This document shows positions 44,947-54,630 of a stretch of 64,000 bases of DNA, piece by piece (within the stretch, counting starts at the first letter, position 1; each line of letters opens with the position of its first letter). The notes below the pieces were generated by a model. The model was not told where the DNA came from and searched no databases. It saw only the letters and a list, made by a program, of their open reading frames with translations. The translations under genes were made by a program, and so were the position numbers. The stretch is from Sinorhizobium sojae CCBAU 05684 (lineage in GTDB: Bacteria > Pseudomonadota > Alphaproteobacteria > Rhizobiales > Rhizobiaceae), in assembly GCF_002288525.1 (NCBI RefSeq), contig NZ_CP023067.1, positions 3,477,001 through 3,541,000 of the forward strand, read 5' to 3'.

Positions 44947-46011
44947 CTACTGCAGAGCCGGACGCGGCGAGGGGATCGGGATATTTACGAGCGGCGCCGC
45001 TTCCGCCGCACCGATGATCGCCTCGATGCTGGTCGCAGCGGCAGGAACGGCGGCCGCTGCGCGATAGGCGGTGCCATGGGTCGCGTGCAGTTCGGAGGCC
45101 GGAGCCGGCCCGTTCAAAACCAGCGCGCAGGCCTTCGGCAGGTCGTCAAGCGTCGCGTATCTCGGCTTGACCGGCTTGGCCGGTCTCTTCGTCGGCTTCG
45201 CCCAGGGCTCGTCGGTGAACCACCAGGCAAGCGACTTGTCGCAACCCTCTCCGGCGGGCACCGCGGCCTGATCCTTGCAGCCCTTCGAACCCGTCGGGCA
45301 TTTGATCCGGATATGGAAATGGTAATCGTGGCCATAGATCGGCCGGACCTTGCCCAGCGCTGAGCGGTCGCCCTTCCAGGTGTCGCAGAGCTTCTTCTTG
45401 ATGGCGGGGTTCACGAAAACGCGCTCGACCTCGGGATAGCTCGCCGCCAGCATGATCAGCCGCCCATGGGCGGGCGTCCACGCGGCCGGGTCGATTGTCA
45501 GGAACCTCTTCTTGTCGAGCATGGACGTGGCTGAAATCGTCTCGCGTTCGTCGTAGCTCAGCGTCCTTTTCGGCATTGGCGTCAGCCAGATATCCGCATC
45601 GAGGCCGATCTGGTGCGAAGCATGGCCGGAGAGCATCGGGCCGCCGCGCGGCTGCGCGATATCGCCGAGCAGCAAGCCGGGCCAGCCGAACGTCTCGGCC
45701 GCGTCGTAGGAGAGGCGCTCGATCAGCGCGATCATCTGCGGATGCCCCCAGCGGCGGTTGCGCGACAGGCGCATGGCCTGCCATGTCGGGCCGTCGGTCG
45801 GGATCGCAATGCCTCCGGCAAGACACCCCTTCGAATAGAAACCGTAGGCGGCCGCCGCCGATTGCGTCGGCAGCGCCTTTGCGCCAAAAAGCTGCTTGGC
45901 GGGCGTGCCATCGGCCGCAGCCGCATCCGCAGATAAGAGGCCGGCCGCCACGACCAGGCTCAGAAGCACGGAACCGCAACGTGCAAGCGCCGCGCGCGTA
46001 TCAAATCCCAT
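44947..46011 (-). CDS. mepA: Penicillin-insensitive murein endopeptidase
   Basis: This periplasmic metalloenzyme cuts D-Ala-mDAP cross-links in peptidoglycan. The 354-residue protein has a signal peptide (to about residue 33, AAAAD), [15 protein letters not shown] and [12 protein letters not shown] with the zinc-binding His/Asp residues, and paired cysteines. A C-terminal extension of about 80 residues is rich in Ala and Pro (ending [11 protein letters not shown]) and is not part of the E. coli MepA core. It is transcribed in the same direction as mgsA, 125 bases upstream. Confidence 0.93.
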   Translation of the reverse strand: MGFDTRAALARCGSVLLSLVVAAGLLSADAAAADGTPAKQLFGAKALPTQSAAAAYGFYSKGCLAGGIAIPTDGPTWQAMRLSRNRRWGHPQMIALIERLSYDAAETFGWPGLLLGDIAQPRGGPMLSGHASHQIGLDADIWLTPMPKRTLSYDERETISATSMLDKKRFLTIDPAAWTPAHGRLIMLAASYPEVERVFVNPAIKKKLCDTWKGDRSALGKVRPIYGHDYHFHIRIKCPTGSKGCKDQAAVPAGEGCDKSLAWWFTDEPWAKPTKRPAKPVKPRYATLDDLPKACALVLNGPAPASELHATHGTAYRAAAAVPAAATSIEAIIGAAEAAPLVNIPIPSPRPALQ

Positions 46012-46227
46012 TCAATCCCCCATCGGCAAAGGCGCGAAACAGGCAGCCTCCAGGCGCTACATCGACCTGCCACTCCTATCCTGATTCGCCGTGATTGCAT
46101 CAGCCTTGCGACTCACCCGGATGTGACTGAAAAAATCCGCCTGATTTTTGGCAGGTCCTGTCAATTGCCGTGATTTCGCTTATTCTTCTTTTAAAGCGTT
46201 ATCGAAAATACAAGGAGAAAAGACGGG

Positions 46228-48081
46228 ATGCTGGACATTGGCGGTATTGGAAGAGTGAAGTTTGCGACCGCGTTCCTGGCAATGTCCTTGCTGCTGGTGC
46301 CAACGGCAGAGGCTCAAGAGCAGCCGGTCTGGCATCACGGACTGTCGCTCGTCGACGAACTCAAGTATCCGCCGGGCTTTGCGCATTTCGACTATGTGAA
46401 TCCCGAAGCGCCGAAGGGCGGAGACCTCAGGCTTTCGCAGACGGGCACCTTCGATACTTTCAACCCCCTGCTGGTGAAGGGCGAAACGGCCGTCGGTCTG
46501 GGTTTCGTCTTCGACACGCTCATGAAACCGTCCGAGGACGAGATTTCGACGGCCTACGGGCTCCTGGCGGAAAGCGTATCCTTCCCGGACGATATCTCCT
46601 CGGCCACGTTCCGTCTGAGGCAGGAGGCGAAATGGGCCGATGGCAAGCCGGTGACGCCGGAAGACGTCGTCTTCAGCTTCGACAAGGCGAAGGAATTGAA
46701 CCCGCTCTATCAGAGCTACTATCGGCATGTCGTAAAGGCGGAGAAGACAGGGGACCGGGAGGTGACGTTCCACTTCGACGAGAAGAACAATCACGAATTG
46801 CCGCATATCCTCGGGCAGATCCTGATCGTGCCGAAGCACTGGTGGGAGAGCACCGGGCCGGACGGCAAGCCGCGCGACATCTCGCGGACGACGCTTGAAC
46901 CGGTCATGGGGTCAGGCCCCTACCGCATCGCATCGTTCTCCCCCGGCGGGACCATCCGCTACGAGCGCCGGCCCGATTACTGGGGGGCCTCGCTCAACGT
47001 CAATGTCGGGCAGAACAATTTCGATTCGATCACCTACTCCTTCTTTGGCGATCGCGACGTCGAGTTCGAAGCCTTCCGCTCCGGCAACACCGATTATTGG
47101 CGTGAGAACCAGGCGATGCGCTGGGCGACGGCGTACGATTTTCCGGCTGCGAAGAACGGCCGCGTCAAACGCGAGGAAATTCCCAATCCCTTCCGGGCGA
47201 CGGGCGTGATGCAGGCGATGGTGCCGAACATGCGCCGCAAGCCTTTCGATGACGAGCGGGTGCGCGAGGCGTTGAACTATGCTTTAGACTTCGAAGAGTT
47301 GAACCGCACCGTATTCTTCAATCAATACCAGCGCGTCGACAGCTTCTTTTTCGGTACGGAGCTCGCTTCCTCCGGTCTGCCGGAAGGCAAGGAATTAGAG
47401 ATTCTGAATGAGGTCAAGGATCTCGTGCCGCCGGAAGTGTTCACTACTCCTTACGAGAATCCCGTCGGAGGCACGCCGCAAAAGGCGCGCGAAAACCTGC
47501 GCAAGGCGATCGAGCTCCTGAATGAGGCGGGATTCGAGCTCAATGGTAACCGGATGGTTGATACGGCGACGGGCAAGCCCTTCTCCTTCGAGATTCTGTT
47601 GAGCAGCCCGGCGCTCGAGCGCGTCGCCTTGCCCTATACGCAGAACCTGAAGCGGATCGGCATCGAGGCGCGCGTGCGCACGGTCGACCCGTCGCAATAT
47701 ACCAATCGCGAGCGCGCCTTCGACTACGACATGACCTGGGAAGTCTGGGGCCAGTCCCTGAGCCCTGGAAACGAACAGGCGGATTACTGGGGATCGGCAG
47801 CCGCCACGCGCCAGGGCTCCAGGAATTATGCCGGCATTTCCGATCCCGGCGTCGACGCCTTGGTCCAGCGCGTGATCTTCGCGAAGAATCGCGAAACGCT
47901 GGTTGCGGCCACCAAGGCGCTCGACCGCGTGCTGCTCGCCCATAATTACGTCATTCCGCTCTACTATAAGCTGGCCGCCCAGATCGCCTATTGGGACAAG
48001 CTGGCCCGGCCGCAAGAGCTGCCGAAATACGGACTCGGCTTTCCCGACGTGTGGTGGTCCAAGAGCGCCGCCAGCCAATGA
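46228..48081 (+). CDS. yejA: Peptide ABC transporter substrate-binding protein YejA
   Basis: The 617-residue periplasmic family 5 solute-binding protein has a signal peptide (about residues 1-29, PTAEAQ). Its YejA-type features include FAHFDYVNPEAPKGGDLRLS and FDTFNPLLVKG. YejABEF imports peptides and microcin C-like compounds, and in Sinorhizobium it has been tied to resistance to plant NCR peptides. AAGGAG lies about ten bases before the ATG. A 310-base gap with repeat debris separates it from yejB, unusual for this operon. Confidence 0.92.
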   Translation: MLDIGGIGRVKFATAFLAMSLLLVPTAEAQEQPVWHHGLSLVDELKYPPGFAHFDYVNPEAPKGGDLRLSQTGTFDTFNPLLVKGETAVGLGFVFDTLMKPSEDEISTAYGLLAESVSFPDDISSATFRLRQEAKWADGKPVTPEDVVFSFDKAKELNPLYQSYYRHVVKAEKTGDREVTFHFDEKNNHELPHILGQILIVPKHWWESTGPDGKPRDISRTTLEPVMGSGPYRIASFSPGGTIRYERRPDYWGASLNVNVGQNNFDSITYSFFGDRDVEFEAFRSGNTDYWRENQAMRWATAYDFPAAKNGRVKREEIPNPFRATGVMQAMVPNMRRKPFDDERVREALNYALDFEELNRTVFFNQYQRVDSFFFGTELASSGLPEGKELEILNEVKDLVPPEVFTTPYENPVGGTPQKARENLRKAIELLNEAGFELNGNRMVDTATGKPFSFEILLSSPALERVALPYTQNLKRIGIEARVRTVDPSQYTNRERAFDYDMTWEVWGQSLSPGNEQADYWGSAAATRQGSRNYAGISDPGVDALVQRVIFAKNRETLVAATKALDRVLLAHNYVIPLYYKLAAQIAYWDKLARPQELPKYGLGFPDVWWSKSAASQ

Positions 48082-48391
48082 AGGACTTGCTCTCGGGGCT
48101 TCACTCGATTCCAAATGCAGGGATCGAATCAGTTAAGCTAGGTCCTGAGCCTAGGGGACGGGGCCGGTGCGATCCGATGCGTCTACTGCATCTCTCCTTG
48201 AATCGACCTTCGATCTAAGGAAAAGACATGCAGCAGTTTAAAGTGCTACAGCGACCTTGGTGCGGTGCTGAAGGAGTTCGGGACCGTGGAGCTCAGGGCC
48301 GAGGAGTTCAGGAATTGAGACGACATAGACGGCAGACGACAGCCAGGCTGGTCCCGGCGGCCGGCGGTACGACAATGCCGAGGTCCGCCTG
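48082..48391. repeat. yejA-yejB gap with truncated repeat
   Basis: No gene is supported in these 310 bases. At 48227-48262 lies CATGCAGCAGTTTAAAGTGC followed by TACAGCGACCTTGGTGCG, the left part of the palindromic repeat whose fuller copies are at 19229 and 53234; the right arm is missing. The rest, including CTTGAATCGACC just before, looks like further repeat debris. It may affect expression between yejA and yejBEF. Confidence 0.6.
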
Positions 48392-49477
48392 ATGGGTGCC
48401 TACATCCTGCGCCGCCTGCTCCTGATGATCCCAACCATCGTCGGGATCATGGCCATCTCCTTCGCCGTCGTGCAATTCGCCCCCGGCGGTCCCGTGGAGC
48501 AGGTCATCGCCGACCTTACCAGTGCCGCGGGGTCCGACAGGCTGTCCGGCACCGGCGGCGATCTCCTTCAGGGCGGCGGTGGCGACGAGGGCGGAAGCTA
48601 TCGCGGTGCGCAGGGACTCGATCCGGACTTCATTGCCAAGCTCGAAAAGCAGTTCGGTTTCGACAAACCGCCGCTCGAGCGCTTCGCCACGATGATGTGG
48701 GACTATATCCGCTTCGATTTCGGCGAGAGCTTCTTCCGCAACACCTCCGTCATCGACCTCATCATCGAAAAAATGCCGGTGTCGATCTCGCTCGGCGTGT
48801 GGATCCTGATCTTCTCCTATCTCATTTCGATCCCGCTCGGCATCAAGAAGGCGGTCTCCGACGGCTCGACCTTCGATGTCTGGACCTCCGGTGTCATCGT
48901 CATCGGCTATGCGGTGCCGAGCTTCCTCTTTGCCATCCTGCTGATCGTGCTGTTCGCCGGCGGCTCCTTTTTTGACTGGTTTCCCCTGCGCGGCCTCGTC
49001 TCCGACAATTTCCATGAGCTTGCCTGGTGGCAGAAGATCCTCGATTACTTCTGGCACATGACGCTGCCGCTGATCACGCTGCTGCTTTCGGCCTTTGCCA
49101 CGACGACCTTGCTCACCAAGAATTCCTTCATCGACGAGATCAAGAAGCAATATGTGACGACGGCGCGCGCCAAGGGCCTCACCGAGCGGCGGGTGCTCTA
49201 CGGCCATGTCTTCCGCAATGCGATGCTGATCATTATCGCCGGCTTCCCAGGCGCTTTCATCTCCGCCTTCTTCACCGGTTCGCTGCTGATCGAATACATC
49301 TTCTCGCTCGATGGTCTCGGCCGCCTCGGCTATGACGCGGTCGTCAAGCGCGATTATCCGATCGTCTTTGCGACGCTCTACATCTTCTCGCTGATGGGCC
49401 TTTTCGTCGGCCTTGTCTCCGACCTGATCTATACCTGGGTCGACCCCCGCATAGACTTTGAGCGGAGAGACGTCTGA
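48392..49477 (+). CDS. yejB: Peptide ABC transporter permease YejB
   Basis: The 361-residue inner-membrane permease begins with a typical [20 protein letters not shown] span and has about six spans in all. The loop of some 80 residues after the first span ([18 protein letters not shown]..) is characteristic of YejB. The binding-protein-dependent motif [22 protein letters not shown] contacts the ATPase. Its stop overlaps the start of yejE (TGATG), so the two are translationally coupled. Confidence 0.93.
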   Translation: MGAYILRRLLLMIPTIVGIMAISFAVVQFAPGGPVEQVIADLTSAAGSDRLSGTGGDLLQGGGGDEGGSYRGAQGLDPDFIAKLEKQFGFDKPPLERFATMMWDYIRFDFGESFFRNTSVIDLIIEKMPVSISLGVWILIFSYLISIPLGIKKAVSDGSTFDVWTSGVIVIGYAVPSFLFAILLIVLFAGGSFFDWFPLRGLVSDNFHELAWWQKILDYFWHMTLPLITLLLSAFATTTLLTKNSFIDEIKKQYVTTARAKGLTERRVLYGHVFRNAMLIIIAGFPGAFISAFFTGSLLIEYIFSLDGLGRLGYDAVVKRDYPIVFATLYIFSLMGLFVGLVSDLIYTWVDPRIDFERRDV

Positions 49478-50610
49478 TGAGTGCCGTCACGACCTATGCG
49501 CAAGTGCCGGAAAAAGGCTGGCTGACTCCGATCGGCCGGCGGCGCTGGCAGAATTTCAAGGCGAATCGGCGCGGCTACTGGTCGCTCTGGATCTTCCTCG
49601 TCCTGTTCGGCCTCAGCCTCTGTGCCGAATTCATCGCCAATGACCGGCCGATCGTCGCCTCCTACAAGGGCGAACTCCTATTCCCGGTCTTCGTCAACTA
49701 TCCGGAGGAGAAGTTCGGCGGATTCCTCGCCGAAACCGACTTCCGCTCCGAATTCATCCGCGACGAGATCGAGGCGAATGGCTGGATGATCTGGCCGCCG
49801 ATCCGCTATTCCTACCAGACGGTCAACTCCTATATCCCTCATTCGGCGCCGACACCGCCCTTCTGGCTGATGGATGAGGAGGAGCGCTGCGCCGCCTATC
49901 CGCAGGGCGCCGACGACCCCGGCTGCACGCTCGGCAACATGAATTGGCTCGGTACCGACGACCAGGCGCGCGACGTGATGGCGCGCATGATCTACGGCTT
50001 CCGCATCTCCGTCCTCTTCGGGCTGGCGCTGACGATCGCCTCCGCCGTGATCGGGGTTTCGGCGGGCGCCGTGCAGGGCTATTTCGGCGGCTGGACCGAC
50101 CTTCTCTTCCAGCGCTTCATTGAAATCTGGTCGTCGATGCCTGTGCTTTATATCCTGCTCATCATCGCCGCCATCCTGCCGCCCGGCTTCTTCATCCTGC
50201 TCGGCATCATGCTGCTCTTCTCCTGGGTCGGCTTCGTCGGCGTCGTGCGCGCGGAGTTCCTGCGGGCGCGCAACTTCGAATATGTCAATGCGGCGCGCGC
50301 GCTCGGCGTCGGCAACGGTACGATCATGTATCGGCACCTCCTGCCGAATGCGATGGTCGCGACGCTGACCTTCCTGCCCTTCATCCTTTCCGGTTCGATC
50401 ACGACGCTCACGTCGCTGGACTTCCTGGGCTTCGGCATGCCGCCGGGTTCCCCCTCGCTCGGTGAGATGATCGCCCAGGGAAAATCGAACCTGCAGGCGC
50501 CGTGGCTGGGATTGACCGCCTTCTTCGCCTTGTCGGTGATGCTGTCGCTGCTGATCTTCGTCGGCGAAGCGACGCGCGACGCCTTCGACCCGAGAAAGAC
50601 GTTCCGGTGA
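49477..50610 (+). CDS. yejE: Peptide ABC transporter permease YejE
   Basis: The 377-residue permease has one N-terminal span (about residues 35-55), then a long periplasmic region with ETDFRSEFIRDEIEANGW and LGTDDQARDVMARMIYG, then five spans. The motif RARNFEYVNAARALGVGNGTIMYRHLLPNA is the EAA loop. The N-terminal oligopeptide-permease extension fits YejE. It shares its end with yejF. Confidence 0.93.
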   Translation: MSAVTTYAQVPEKGWLTPIGRRRWQNFKANRRGYWSLWIFLVLFGLSLCAEFIANDRPIVASYKGELLFPVFVNYPEEKFGGFLAETDFRSEFIRDEIEANGWMIWPPIRYSYQTVNSYIPHSAPTPPFWLMDEEERCAAYPQGADDPGCTLGNMNWLGTDDQARDVMARMIYGFRISVLFGLALTIASAVIGVSAGAVQGYFGGWTDLLFQRFIEIWSSMPVLYILLIIAAILPPGFFILLGIMLLFSWVGFVGVVRAEFLRARNFEYVNAARALGVGNGTIMYRHLLPNAMVATLTFLPFILSGSITTLTSLDFLGFGMPPGSPSLGEMIAQGKSNLQAPWLGLTAFFALSVMLSLLIFVGEATRDAFDPRKTFR

Positions 50611-50618
50611 GCGCGACG

Positions 50619-52247
50619 ATGACAGATGCCCTCCTCTCGATCCGCGATCTCTCCGTCGCCTTCCACCAGGGCGGCGAAACCTCGATTGCCGTCGACCATA
50701 TTTCCTTCGACATACGCCGCGGCGAGACGGTGGGACTCGTCGGCGAATCGGGCTCAGGCAAGTCGGTTTCGGCGAACTCGATCCTGAAGCTGCTGCCCTA
50801 TCCCGCGGCGAGCCACCCGAACGGCGAGGTCCTCTTCAACGGCAAGGACCTCCTGAAGGCAAGCGATGCGGAGTTGCGCCACGTTCGCGGCAACGACATC
50901 ACCATGATCTTCCAGGAACCGATGAGCTCGCTTAATCCGCTGCACACGATCGAGCAGCAGATCGGCGAAATCCTCGAACTTCACCAGGGCCTGAAAGGCT
51001 CGGCCGGCCGCGCGCGGACGCTCGAGCTCCTCAGTCAGGTCGGCATCCGCGAAGCGGAAAAACGCCTCGGCGCCTATCCGCATCAGCTTTCCGGCGGACA
51101 GCGTCAGCGCGTGATGATCGCCATGGCGCTTGCCAACCGCCCGGAACTCCTGATCGCCGACGAGCCGACGACGGCCCTCGACGTCACCGTTCAGGCACAG
51201 ATCCTGGAGCTTCTGAAGTCGCTCAAGGACGAGCACGGCATGTCCATGCTGTTCATCACCCACGACCTCGGCATCGTGCGCAAGATCGCCGACCGGGTCT
51301 GCGTCATGACCAAGGGCAAGATCGTCGAGGCCGGTCCGACGGCGGAAATCTTCGCCAATCCGCAGCATGAATATACAAGGCACCTGCTCGCCTCCGAGCC
51401 GAAGGGAGAGCCGCCGCCATTGGATGCGTCGAAGCCGATCGTCATCGAGGCGAAGGACGTGAAGGTCTGGTTTCCGATCAAGGCTGGGTTTCTCCGCCGC
51501 GTCGTCGATCATGTGAAGGCCGTCGACGGCATCGACCTGACGCTCCGCGCTGGGCAGACGCTCGGGGTCGTGGGCGAATCCGGCTCGGGCAAGACGACAC
51601 TCGGCCTGGCGCTGACGCGGCTGATTTCGTCGAAGGGCCGGATCGCTTTCGTCGGCCAGGACATCGATGCCCACAGCTTCGGCGAGATGCGGCCGCTGCG
51701 CAACCGCATGCAGGTGGTCTTCCAGGACCCCTACGGTTCGCTGAGCCCGCGCATGTCCATCGCCGACATCGTCGGCGAAGGGTTGAGGATCCACGAAAAG
51801 GCGCTCACCGATGGGGAGCGCGATGCGCGCGTCGCCGCCGCCCTGGAAGAGGTGGGGCTCGATCCCGCCACCCGCTGGCGCTACCCGCATGAGTTCTCCG
51901 GCGGACAGCGCCAGCGCATCGCGATCGCGCGCGCCATGGTGCTGAAGCCGCAATTCGTCATGCTAGACGAGCCCACCTCGGCGCTCGACATGAGCGTTCA
52001 GGCGCAGGTCGTCGATCTGCTGCGCGATCTGCAGCGCAAGCACAATCTCGCCTATCTCTTCATCAGCCATGACTTGAAGGTCGTGCGGGCACTTGCCAAC
52101 GAAGTGATCGTCATGCGTATGGGCCGGGTCGTGGAGCAGGGGCCGGCCGACCGCATCTTCGAGGCTCCGAGCGAGGATTATACCAAGGCGCTGATGGCCG
52201 CCGCCTTCAATCTGGAAGCCGTCAATATTTCCGCCATCCGCCAGTAG
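50619..52247 (+). CDS. yejF: Peptide ABC transporter double ATPase YejF
   Basis: The protein contains two complete ATPase domains in 542 residues. The first has GLVGESGSGKSVSANS and [15 protein letters not shown]. The second has GVVGESGSGKTTLGLAL and FSGGQRQRIAIARAM. Each domain carries a C-terminal oligopeptide-type extension. It powers the YejAB/E importer. Two starts are possible: GTG 50607, overlapping the yejE stop (GTGA), or ATG 50619, chosen because the homologous sequence begins MTDALLSIRDLSVAF. Confidence 0.93.
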   Translation: MTDALLSIRDLSVAFHQGGETSIAVDHISFDIRRGETVGLVGESGSGKSVSANSILKLLPYPAASHPNGEVLFNGKDLLKASDAELRHVRGNDITMIFQEPMSSLNPLHTIEQQIGEILELHQGLKGSAGRARTLELLSQVGIREAEKRLGAYPHQLSGGQRQRVMIAMALANRPELLIADEPTTALDVTVQAQILELLKSLKDEHGMSMLFITHDLGIVRKIADRVCVMTKGKIVEAGPTAEIFANPQHEYTRHLLASEPKGEPPPLDASKPIVIEAKDVKVWFPIKAGFLRRVVDHVKAVDGIDLTLRAGQTLGVVGESGSGKTTLGLALTRLISSKGRIAFVGQDIDAHSFGEMRPLRNRMQVVFQDPYGSLSPRMSIADIVGEGLRIHEKALTDGERDARVAAALEEVGLDPATRWRYPHEFSGGQRQRIAIARAMVLKPQFVMLDEPTSALDMSVQAQVVDLLRDLQRKHNLAYLFISHDLKVVRALANEVIVMRMGRVVEQGPADRIFEAPSEDYTKALMAAAFNLEAVNISAIRQ

Positions 52248-52271
52248 AACTCCGTCAGTAGAACCTCCGTC

Positions 52272-53231
52272 ATGCCTGTCAGAAGCCCCGTCATCGTCGA
52301 CCTGAAATTCATTCCCGAAGAGGTCGATGACGCCCTCCAGGGCGCCTTTCCCGGCCGCGAGGTGATCAATCTTGCCGATCCCGTCCATGAAGGGCGGGAT
52401 CTCTCCGGCGTCGATTATGCGGTGGTCTGGAAATCCGCGCCCGATCTCTTCTCCCGCGCGCCGGATTTGAAGGTCGTCTTTTCCGGCGGTGCCGGCGTCG
52501 ACCACGTGCTGACGCTTCCGGGCCTGCCAGACGTGCCGCTGGTGCGCTTTGTCGACCGCACGCTGACGACCCGCATGAGCGAATGGGTGGTGATGCAATG
52601 CCTCATGCACCTGCGCCAGCATCGCGCCTATGAGGCGCTGGCAAGAAGGCGCGAATGGCGGGAGCTGAGCCAGCCGGAGGCAGCAGACGTGACCGTCGGC
52701 ATCATGGGCATGGGCGTGCTCGGCCAGGATGCGGCCCGCAAGCTTGTCGTCATGGGCTTCAAGGTGATCGGCTGGTCGCGCACGATGCGCGTGGTCGAAG
52801 GCATAGAGACCTATGACGCTGCCGGCCTCGACGGCTTTCTCGGCCGCAGTGATGTTCTCGTCGGCCTCCTGCCGCTAACGCCGGAAACGAAGGGCATTTT
52901 CAACCGCAGCCTCTTTGCGAGGCTCAGCCGCAAGGGGCCCTTCGGCGCACCCGTCTTCATCAATGCCGGCCGCGGCGGCAGCCAGGTGGAGGCCGATATC
53001 CTTGAGTGCCTCGACGACGGCACCCTGGCGGCAGCCTCACTCGACGTCTTCGAACGGGAACCGCTGTCCCCGGAAAGCCGGTTCTGGGGCATGCCCAATG
53101 TCTATGTGACGCCGCATGTCGCGGCCGCTTCCGATGTCAAGGCGCTCTTCGCCCATGTCGAAGAACAGATCGCCCGCTTCGAAAGCGGCCTGCCGCTGCA
53201 GCATGTGGTCGACAAGGTAGCCGGCTACTGA
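52272..53231 (+). CDS. Glyoxylate/hydroxypyruvate reductase A-like dehydrogenase
   Basis: The 319-residue member of the D-2-hydroxyacid dehydrogenase family has the NAD(P) motif GMGVLGQDAARKLVVMG, NAGRGGSQVEADIL with the catalytic Arg, and TPHVAAASD with the His. The short catalytic N-terminal domain fits the GhrA subgroup, which reduces glyoxylate or hydroxypyruvate. It follows yejF by 24 bases and may be co-transcribed, though the functional link to peptide uptake is unclear. Confidence 0.88.
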   Translation: MPVRSPVIVDLKFIPEEVDDALQGAFPGREVINLADPVHEGRDLSGVDYAVVWKSAPDLFSRAPDLKVVFSGGAGVDHVLTLPGLPDVPLVRFVDRTLTTRMSEWVVMQCLMHLRQHRAYEALARRREWRELSQPEAADVTVGIMGMGVLGQDAARKLVVMGFKVIGWSRTMRVVEGIETYDAAGLDGFLGRSDVLVGLLPLTPETKGIFNRSLFARLSRKGPFGAPVFINAGRGGSQVEADILECLDDGTLAAASLDVFEREPLSPESRFWGMPNVYVTPHVAAASDVKALFAHVEEQIARFESGLPLQHVVDKVAGY

Positions 53232-53233
53232 TC

Positions 53234-53304
53234 AGCCGCAGCCGCGGCCGCGCGCGTCCTTCCAGACGTGCGAAGGCCGCTGCAGCGCTTTGGATTGCTG
53301 CATG
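53234..53304. repeat. Palindromic repeat, inverted copy
   Basis: On the minus strand it reads CATGCAGCAATCCAAAGCGC, then TGCAGCGGCC, then a GCACGTC-TGGAAG-GACGCGC type hairpin. This is the same family as at 19229, 38813 and 48227, in the opposite orientation. It fills the gap between the convergent hydroxyacid dehydrogenase and ilvE genes. Confidence 0.65.
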
Positions 53305-53312
53305 GGCGCCAA

Positions 53313-54410
53313 TCAGAACAGGCGGTCGACCCAGCCGTGCGGGTCGGGTGCGCGGCCGTTCTGGATATTGAGCAGCGCCGCCTTCAGCTTGCCGGCGATC
53401 GGACCGGCGCCGCCATCGCCGATCGTGAAGCCGTGTTTGCGGCCCTTCACCTTGCCGATCGGGGTGACGACCGCAGCGGTGCCGCAGGCAAAGGCTTCGG
53501 TGAGCCGGCCGCTCTGCGCATCCACCTCCCATTGCTCGATGGCATAGGGCTCCTCGCGAACGGCCAGCCCCATGTCGCGGGCGAGCGTGATCAGCGAATC
53601 GCGGGTGATGCCGGGCAGAATCGTGCCGGTAAGCGGCGGCGTCTGTAGCGAGCCGTCGTTGAAGACGAAGAAGACGTTCATGCCGCCGAGCTCCTCGACG
53701 AAGCGGCGCTCGACAGCATCGAGGAAGATTACCTGCTCACAGCCTTCACGGGTGGCTTCCGCCTGGGCGGCGAGGCTGGCGGCATAATTGCCGCCGCACT
53801 TCGCTTCGCCGGTGCCGCCGGGCGCGGCGCGCGTGTAATTCTCCGATATCCACAGCGTAACCGCCGGCGCGCCGCCCTTGAAATAAGAGCCGACCGACGA
53901 GGCGATGACGCAATAGATGTAGTCGGCCGAAGGCTTGACCCCGAGGAGGACCTCCGTGGCGATCATGAACGGCCTGAGATAAAGCGCGGAACCGTCGGCG
54001 GTCGGAATCCAGTCGCGATCGACGCGGACCAGTTCGCGGACGGATTCGACGAACAATTGCTCCGGCAGGGGCGCCATAGCCAGCCGAAGGGCGGAGTTGC
54101 GGAACCGGCGCGCATTGGCGTCCGGACGAAACAGCGCGGCGCCGCCGTCGGGCAGGCGATAGGCCTTCATGCCCTCGAAAATCTCCTGGGCGTAGTGGAA
54201 CACCACGGTTGCGGGATCGAGTTCGAACGCCTTGCGCGCTTCGATCCTGCCGTCATGCCAGCCGCGTCCCTCGGAATAGCGGACCGTCACCATGTGATCG
54301 GTGAACACCCGGCCGAAGCCCGGATTCTGGAGGATCGCCTCTCGGTCGCTCACGGCCGTCGGAAAGGGGTTTTTCTCGAACAGGAAGGTCTTTGCGTCGC
54401 TCTCGGTCAT
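53313..54410 (-). CDS. ilvE: Branched-chain amino acid aminotransferase
   Basis: This PLP enzyme interconverts branched-chain amino acids and their keto acids. The 365-residue protein is of the class IV fold, longer eukaryotic-like type. GEAKCGGNYAASLAAQ contains the PLP-binding Lys, and FHYAQEIFEGMKAYR, LYLRPFMIATE, ELGGMNVFFVF and EAFACGTAAVVTPIG are further family segments. The ATG at 54410 follows GGAGGACAG. It is probably transcribed alone; a repeat follows it. Confidence 0.94.
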   Translation of the reverse strand: MTESDAKTFLFEKNPFPTAVSDREAILQNPGFGRVFTDHMVTVRYSEGRGWHDGRIEARKAFELDPATVVFHYAQEIFEGMKAYRLPDGGAALFRPDANARRFRNSALRLAMAPLPEQLFVESVRELVRVDRDWIPTADGSALYLRPFMIATEVLLGVKPSADYIYCVIASSVGSYFKGGAPAVTLWISENYTRAAPGGTGEAKCGGNYAASLAAQAEATREGCEQVIFLDAVERRFVEELGGMNVFFVFNDGSLQTPPLTGTILPGITRDSLITLARDMGLAVREEPYAIEQWEVDAQSGRLTEAFACGTAAVVTPIGKVKGRKHGFTIGDGGAGPIAGKLKAALLNIQNGRAPDPHGWVDRLF

Positions 54411-54582
54411 CTGTCCTCCGCTCCTTCGTTCCGAGCGGCTTGGTCCGCTCGCCATAGGAGCAGGACTTAGCTCAGATCGGATCGTGTTTCGTGGCATTCA
54501 TGCCTTCATATGCACAGATATTAGCATTGCCAAAGCAAAATCCGATAGTTTGGCGTCGCCAGCACGCGAAAGCCCGAACAAG

Positions 54583-54612
54583 AAAAAGCCCGGCTGATCG
54601 GCCGGGCTTCTT
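54583..54612 (-). terminator. Terminator of the cytochrome c gene
   Basis: AAGCCCGGC (54586-54594) pairs with GCCGGGCTT (54601-54609) around a six-base loop. The minus-strand side ends in CTTTTTC. It lies 21 bases past the stop codon of the cytochrome gene. Confidence 0.85.
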
Positions 54613-54630
54613 CGAAGAATTGCTTGAATC

